A stretch of DNA of 64,000 nucleotides, from the NCBI RefSeq assembly GCF_002754375.1, contig NZ_PEFF01000001.1:1302001-1366000 (forward strand), read 5' to 3'. The DNA comes from Variovorax sp. 54 (GTDB lineage Bacteria > Pseudomonadota > Gammaproteobacteria > Burkholderiales > Burkholderiaceae_C). Positions 61,033 to 64,000 of this stretch are shown here, piece after piece (the first letter of the stretch is position 1; every line of letters begins with the position of its first letter). Below the pieces are notes generated by a model. It saw only the letters and a list, made by a program, of their open reading frames with translations, was not told where the DNA came from and ran no database searches. The position numbers and the translations under genes were made by a program.

Positions 61033-61467
61033 CTATTTTTGCGCGGCCAGCTCGCGGCAGCGCTTCAGGTTCGCGTCGAAACGCGGCGCCAGGCCCGGCT
61101 CGCAGACGTCATCGGCGGGGTTCAGCTTGCACATGCCGACCACGGCGTAGTCCATGACGGCCGCGGTGCACATCGGGTAGGCGGCCAGCTCGGGGTTGGC
61201 CTTGGCCTTGAAGCCCCAGCGCTCGGAGAACTGCACCATGCGCGTCATCGCGCCGAGGAAGAAGCTGCGGTCCTTCGCGGCGACGGCTGCTTCCATGCGC
61301 GGCAGCTCCTCGTTGAGGTAGCCGACCGAGTCCATCGGAAAGCCGGCGGGGTCGGGCTGCGGCTGCGCGAACGCCGTGGCGGCCAGCAGGGCCAGCGAGG
61401 CGCCCACGCAGGCGCGTCGGAACGGGAGGAAGAAGGCGGAACCGGTGGGCAGGTGGCGGTGTGGCAT
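61033..61467 (-). CDS. Exported protein of unknown function
   Basis: 144-residue protein with a signal peptide (ACVGASLALLAATAFAQ, cleavage near residue 35) and a helical mature part containing four Cys: PMCTAAV, GMCKLNP, DDVCEPG and LKRCREL, likely forming two disulfides in the periplasm. No family recognised. ATG at 61467; the preceding enoyl-CoA hydratase gene starts 511 bp downstream on the same strand. Confidence 0.65.
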   Translation of the reverse strand: MPHRHLPTGSAFFLPFRRACVGASLALLAATAFAQPQPDPAGFPMDSVGYLNEELPRMEAAVAAKDRSFFLGAMTRMVQFSERWGFKAKANPELAAYPMCTAAVMDYAVVGMCKLNPADDVCEPGLAPRFDANLKRCRELAAQK

Positions 61468-61603
61468 GGCTTGCGATTCTGCAACGTTTGGAAGCATTTT
61501 TGCGCGCCCACCGATGCGCGCACGCGACGTTTTCAGGCAGCTACCGGCCTCCCCGCGCGGCGCGGGACAATGGCCGCTTCCGTTTTCCCTTGCAAAGACC
61601 CCC

Positions 61604-61819
61604 ATGGCCCGACGCCCCCAACGACAGCTGCGCACCATCGAGCGCGGCATCCTCTGCCTCCTGATCGGCGCCGCCGTGCTGCTGGGCCCGCGCTTCCTGC
61701 AGGGCACGCGCTGGTTCGACATGGTGGCCGGCGCGCACATCGTCGGCTGGTTCGCGCTCGCGCTGGGGGTGGCGCTGGTCGGCGTCGGCCTGTTCCAGCG
61801 CGGCAAGCCGGACCGCTGA
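61604..61819 (+). CDS. Small two-helix membrane protein
   Basis: 71-residue protein with a basic N-terminus (MARRPQRQLRTIERG) and two membrane helices (ILCLLIGAAVLLGPRFL and HIVGWFALALGVALVGVGLF). The ATG at 61604 is the only plausible start. Unknown function; it converges with the DUF808 gene. Confidence 0.65.
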   Translation: MARRPQRQLRTIERGILCLLIGAAVLLGPRFLQGTRWFDMVAGAHIVGWFALALGVALVGVGLFQRGKPDR

Positions 61820-61841
61820 GGCCCGGCTCTCACTCAAACGC

Positions 61842-62756
61842 TCAGTGCGCGGCTTTCTTGCCGCGCAGCTTGCCGACGAGTTCCACCACGGCCAGCACGA
61901 CGGCACCGGCCACGATGCCGACGACCGCGTTGACGCCCATCGAGCCCAGCGTGCCGAACACGCCGCCCGTGGCCTTGGCCCAGTCTTCGACCGCATGGCC
62001 GAACGCCGGCACGCCGTGCACCAGGATGCCGCCGCCCACGAGGAACATGGCGGCCGTGCCGGCCACCGACAGGCCCTTCATGAGCCACGGCGCCGTCGCC
62101 AGGATGCCGCGGCCCAGGCTGCGCGCCGCCGCGCTGCTGCGCTGGCTCAGGTACAGGCCCGCGTCGTCCAGCTTCACGATGCCGGCCACGAGGCCGTACA
62201 CGCCCACCGTCATGATCAGCGCGATGCCGACCAGCACGCTGAGCTGCGTCGTGAACGGCTGGCCCTGCACGGTGCCCAGCGTGATGGCGATGATTTCGGC
62301 GGAGAGGATGAAGTCGGTGCGCACCGCGCCCTTGATCTTGTCCTTCTCGACCGCGACCACGTCGACCGCAGTGTCGGCCACGGCCTGCTGGTGGCGCGCG
62401 GTGTCGGCCTCGTGTTCCTTCTTGTGCAGGAACTTGTGGGCCAGCTTCTCGGCACCCTCGAAGCACAGGAACGCGCCGCCCACCATGAGCAGCGGCGTCA
62501 CCAGCCAGGGCAGCCAGGTGCCGATGGCCAGCGCGGCCGGCACCAGGATGGCCTTGTTGACGAGGGAGCCCTTGCACACGGCCCACACCACCGGCAGCTC
62601 GCGCTCGGTGCGCACGCCGGAGACCTGCTGCGCGTTCAGCGCCAGGTCGTCGCCGAGCACCCCGGCGGTCTTCTTGGCAGCAACTTTGGTGAGGACGGAG
62701 ACGTCATCGAGCACGGTGGCGATGTCGTCGAGCAGCAGAAGCAGGCTGGTGGCCAT
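61842..62756 (-). CDS. DUF808 (YedI-like) membrane protein
   Basis: 304-residue membrane protein starting MATSLLLLLDDIATVLDDVSVLTKVAAKKTAGVLGDDLALNAQQV, the conserved DUF808 opening, with about six membrane helices and the conserved FLCFEGAEKLAHK segment. Function is unknown in all bacteria known to me. Complete, normal length. Confidence 0.9.
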   Translation of the reverse strand: MATSLLLLLDDIATVLDDVSVLTKVAAKKTAGVLGDDLALNAQQVSGVRTERELPVVWAVCKGSLVNKAILVPAALAIGTWLPWLVTPLLMVGGAFLCFEGAEKLAHKFLHKKEHEADTARHQQAVADTAVDVVAVEKDKIKGAVRTDFILSAEIIAITLGTVQGQPFTTQLSVLVGIALIMTVGVYGLVAGIVKLDDAGLYLSQRSSAAARSLGRGILATAPWLMKGLSVAGTAAMFLVGGGILVHGVPAFGHAVEDWAKATGGVFGTLGSMGVNAVVGIVAGAVVLAVVELVGKLRGKKAAH

Positions 62757-62846
62757 GGGCGAAAGTCAGGCTGTGGAAGAAGCGGCGAGCTTATCCGCAG
62801 CCAGAGTCGCTGCCGTTGAAGACCGTACGGTGCGACCGGGGGTGGA

Positions 62847-63365
62847 TCAGTCCACCACGCGCTTGAGGCGGATCTCTTCGACGCGCACGGTGCCGAGCGC
62901 CGTGGTCTTGGCGGTCTTCATCTCGCGCTTGAAGCCGGCGAGTTCGTGGAAGCGCATGGCGCGGTCGTTGCGCAGCGGCACCCAGATGGTGACCGTGGTG
63001 CAGCCTTCTTCGGCCAGGCCTTCGCGGGCGGCGTCCCAGAGGGCCACGCCGGCGCCCTTGCCCCAGTGCTCGGGCTTGACGTAGATGGCCCAGATTTCGC
63101 CCGTGGTGGGCGGCGTCTTGGGGTCGCGCGAGCGGTCGAAGCCGACGAAACCGACGATCTCGCTGCCGTGCGTCACCACATGGACCTGGGGTTCGCTGAA
63201 TTCGATGGCCTCGCGCCACTTGGCCTCGCGCGAGGCGGGCGCCAGCACCCGCAGGTCGTCTTCGGACAGGATGCCTTCGTAGGCAGCCTTGGCAGACAGG
63301 GCATGGACTTCGGCGACGGCCTTGGCGTCGCGCATCGTGGCGGGGCGAACTTCGTAATCGGACAT
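62847..63365 (-). CDS. GNAT-family N-acetyltransferase
   Basis: 172-residue acetyltransferase: VGFVGFDRSRDPKTPPTTGEIWAIYVKPEHWGKGAGVALWDAAREGL contains the acetyl-CoA P-loop (HWGKGAGVAL), followed by TIWVPLRNDRAMRFHELAGFK. The start MSDYEVRPATMRDAKAVAEVH is standard for the family. Substrate unknown. Confidence 0.9.
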   Translation of the reverse strand: MSDYEVRPATMRDAKAVAEVHALSAKAAYEGILSEDDLRVLAPASREAKWREAIEFSEPQVHVVTHGSEIVGFVGFDRSRDPKTPPTTGEIWAIYVKPEHWGKGAGVALWDAAREGLAEEGCTTVTIWVPLRNDRAMRFHELAGFKREMKTAKTTALGTVRVEEIRLKRVVD

Positions 63366-63452
63366 GAAAGCGGAAAAACGTGTGGAACCGGCTATTGTCG
63401 CCGCACCGCTAAACTGCCGGCTGCATCCGCACGTATCAACTGGAGAAAGCAT

Positions 63453-63599
63453 ATGGCCAAGGGTCAGCAACGCACCAACAAGGAAGCCAAGAAACCGAGG
63501 AAGGACACTTCGCCGCCGAAGGCCCCCACCGGCGGCATCGAGCCCGTGCGCACCGTCACCACGGCGGTGATTCCGCGCGGCAAGCTCAAGAACAAGTGA
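63453..63599 (+). CDS. Small basic protein, unknown
   Basis: 48-residue Lys/Pro-rich protein beginning [20 protein letters not shown] and ending [10 protein letters not shown] good ribosome site (TGGAGA) precedes the ATG, and its TGA overlaps the GTG of the next gene. Coupling to a DNA-binding protein gene and its strongly basic composition suggest nucleic-acid contact, which is inference. Confidence 0.65.
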   Translation: MAKGQQRTNKEAKKPRKDTSPPKAPTGGIEPVRTVTTAVIPRGKLKNK

Positions 63600-63892
63600 C
63601 CGACGCCCCCGCGCCCGCCCCCAAGCCGGCGCAGCCGCGCAACCCCTTGCACGGCCTCACGCTGGAGGCTGTCGTGACCGCGCTGGCCGACTACTATGGC
63701 TGGGAGCAGCTGGGGCACCTGGTGCCGATCCGCTGCTTCATCAGCGAGCCCAGCGTGGGTTCCAGCCTCAAATTCTTGCGCAAGACGCCGTGGGCGCGCG
63801 ACAAGGTCGAGAGCCTGTATCTCTTCATGCTGCGCGAGCAACGCCGCGAACAGCAGCAACAACAGCCACCCCAAGATCCTCCCACGCGATGA
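63596..63892 (+). CDS. VF530-family DNA-binding protein (DUF2132)
   Basis: 98-residue protein whose core [25 protein letters not shown]...[34 protein letters not shown] is the VF530 family signature (SAP-like helical DNA-binding fold). The GTG start overlaps the previous stop by 4 bp, and its stop overlaps the ATG of the ferredoxin gene by 4 bp, so three genes are chained. The Gln-rich tail ([13 protein letters not shown]) is not conserved. Biological role unknown. Confidence 0.9.
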   Translation: MTDAPAPAPKPAQPRNPLHGLTLEAVVTALADYYGWEQLGHLVPIRCFISEPSVGSSLKFLRKTPWARDKVESLYLFMLREQRREQQQQQPPQDPPTR

Positions 63893-64000
63893 AGGTCCGC
63901 CTCGAACCGTCGGGCCTCGAATTCGAGGCCGAGGCGGGCGTCACGCTGCTGCAAGCGGCGGAGGCGGCCGGCATCGAGCTGCCGAGTTCGTGCCGCAACG
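63889..64000 (+). CDS. 2Fe-2S ferredoxin (partial, 5' end)
   Basis: The first 37 codons are present. The segment [20 protein letters not shown] is the start of a plant-type 2Fe-2S cluster loop (first Cys of the C-x4/5-C-x2-C pattern). The ATG overlaps the VF530 stop (ATGA). The gene runs off the right edge. Confidence 0.82.
   Translation, partial: MKVRLEPSGLEFEAEAGVTLLQAAEAAGIELPSSCRN

Overview
The window is a 64 kb piece of a GC-rich (about two thirds G+C or more) beta-proteobacterial chromosome. Family content, gene style and the interspersed repeats point to the Comamonadaceae, most likely Variovorax or a close relative; this is inference from recognition, not from a database search. Coding density is high, with many 4-bp ATGA/GTGA overlaps. 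I saw no rRNA, tRNA, CRISPR array, transposase or phage gene. Both ends cut genes: a molybdenum hydroxylase at the left and a 2Fe-2S ferredoxin at the right.

Layout. 1-2.8 kb: a Tat-exported molybdopterin oxidoreductase and its TetR neighbour, with a perfect 14-bp operator facing a small SPW membrane protein. 2.9-13.2 kb: a four-gene MdtABC-type RND efflux operon (adaptor, two different RND pumps, outer-membrane factor), interrupted between the pumps by a 694-bp nested inverted repeat. 13.5-17.9 kb: membrane/lipid-modification genes leading into a 2TM protein and a LytS/LytR-type two-component pair. 18-22 kb: PXPV-repeat protein, glnS, RluE-type pseudouridine synthase, M23 peptidase. 21.9-24.9 kb: an MntA/HepT toxin-antitoxin pair, an aspartoacylase-like hydrolase and a Fic AMP-transferase with palindromes over its start. 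24.9-31 kb: amt with its own sigma54 promoter, a membrane-anchored LytTR regulator, an acyltransferase, a thioesterase, a DUF4139 protein and a second inverted repeat. 31-37.9 kb: a Fur-family regulator, a Fur/Zur-type operator inside a near-consensus promoter, zinc-independent ribosomal protein L36, a DUF3526 ABC exporter and a TonB-dependent receptor, all in one direction. 37.9-45.2 kb: housekeeping genes (YlqF GTPase, CBS protein, HPF/RaiA, an SDR enzyme, orphan receiver, gshA, esterase). 45.3-48.8 kb: a second Fur-family regulator, a PaiB-like protein and a COG0523 metallochaperone GTPase behind tandem TTGCAT palindromes. 48.8-56.2 kb: SDR, AraC regulator, GST, and an iron cluster (TonB siderophore receptor plus a PepSY-flavodoxin-reductase fusion) behind a 19-bp Fur box. 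56.2-64 kb: LysR/MFS/DUF2817 cluster, enoyl-CoA hydratase and small conserved genes.

How it fits together. Metal homeostasis is the main theme: two Fur-family regulators, three Fur/Zur-type operator regions, two TonB receptors, a COG0523 GTPase and an alternative L36 lie within about 25 kb. The best candidate for an undescribed system is the L36-ABC(DUF3526)-TonB cluster behind one metal-type operator. The most unusual DNA-level signal is the reversal of strand composition around the long inverted repeat in the efflux operon.
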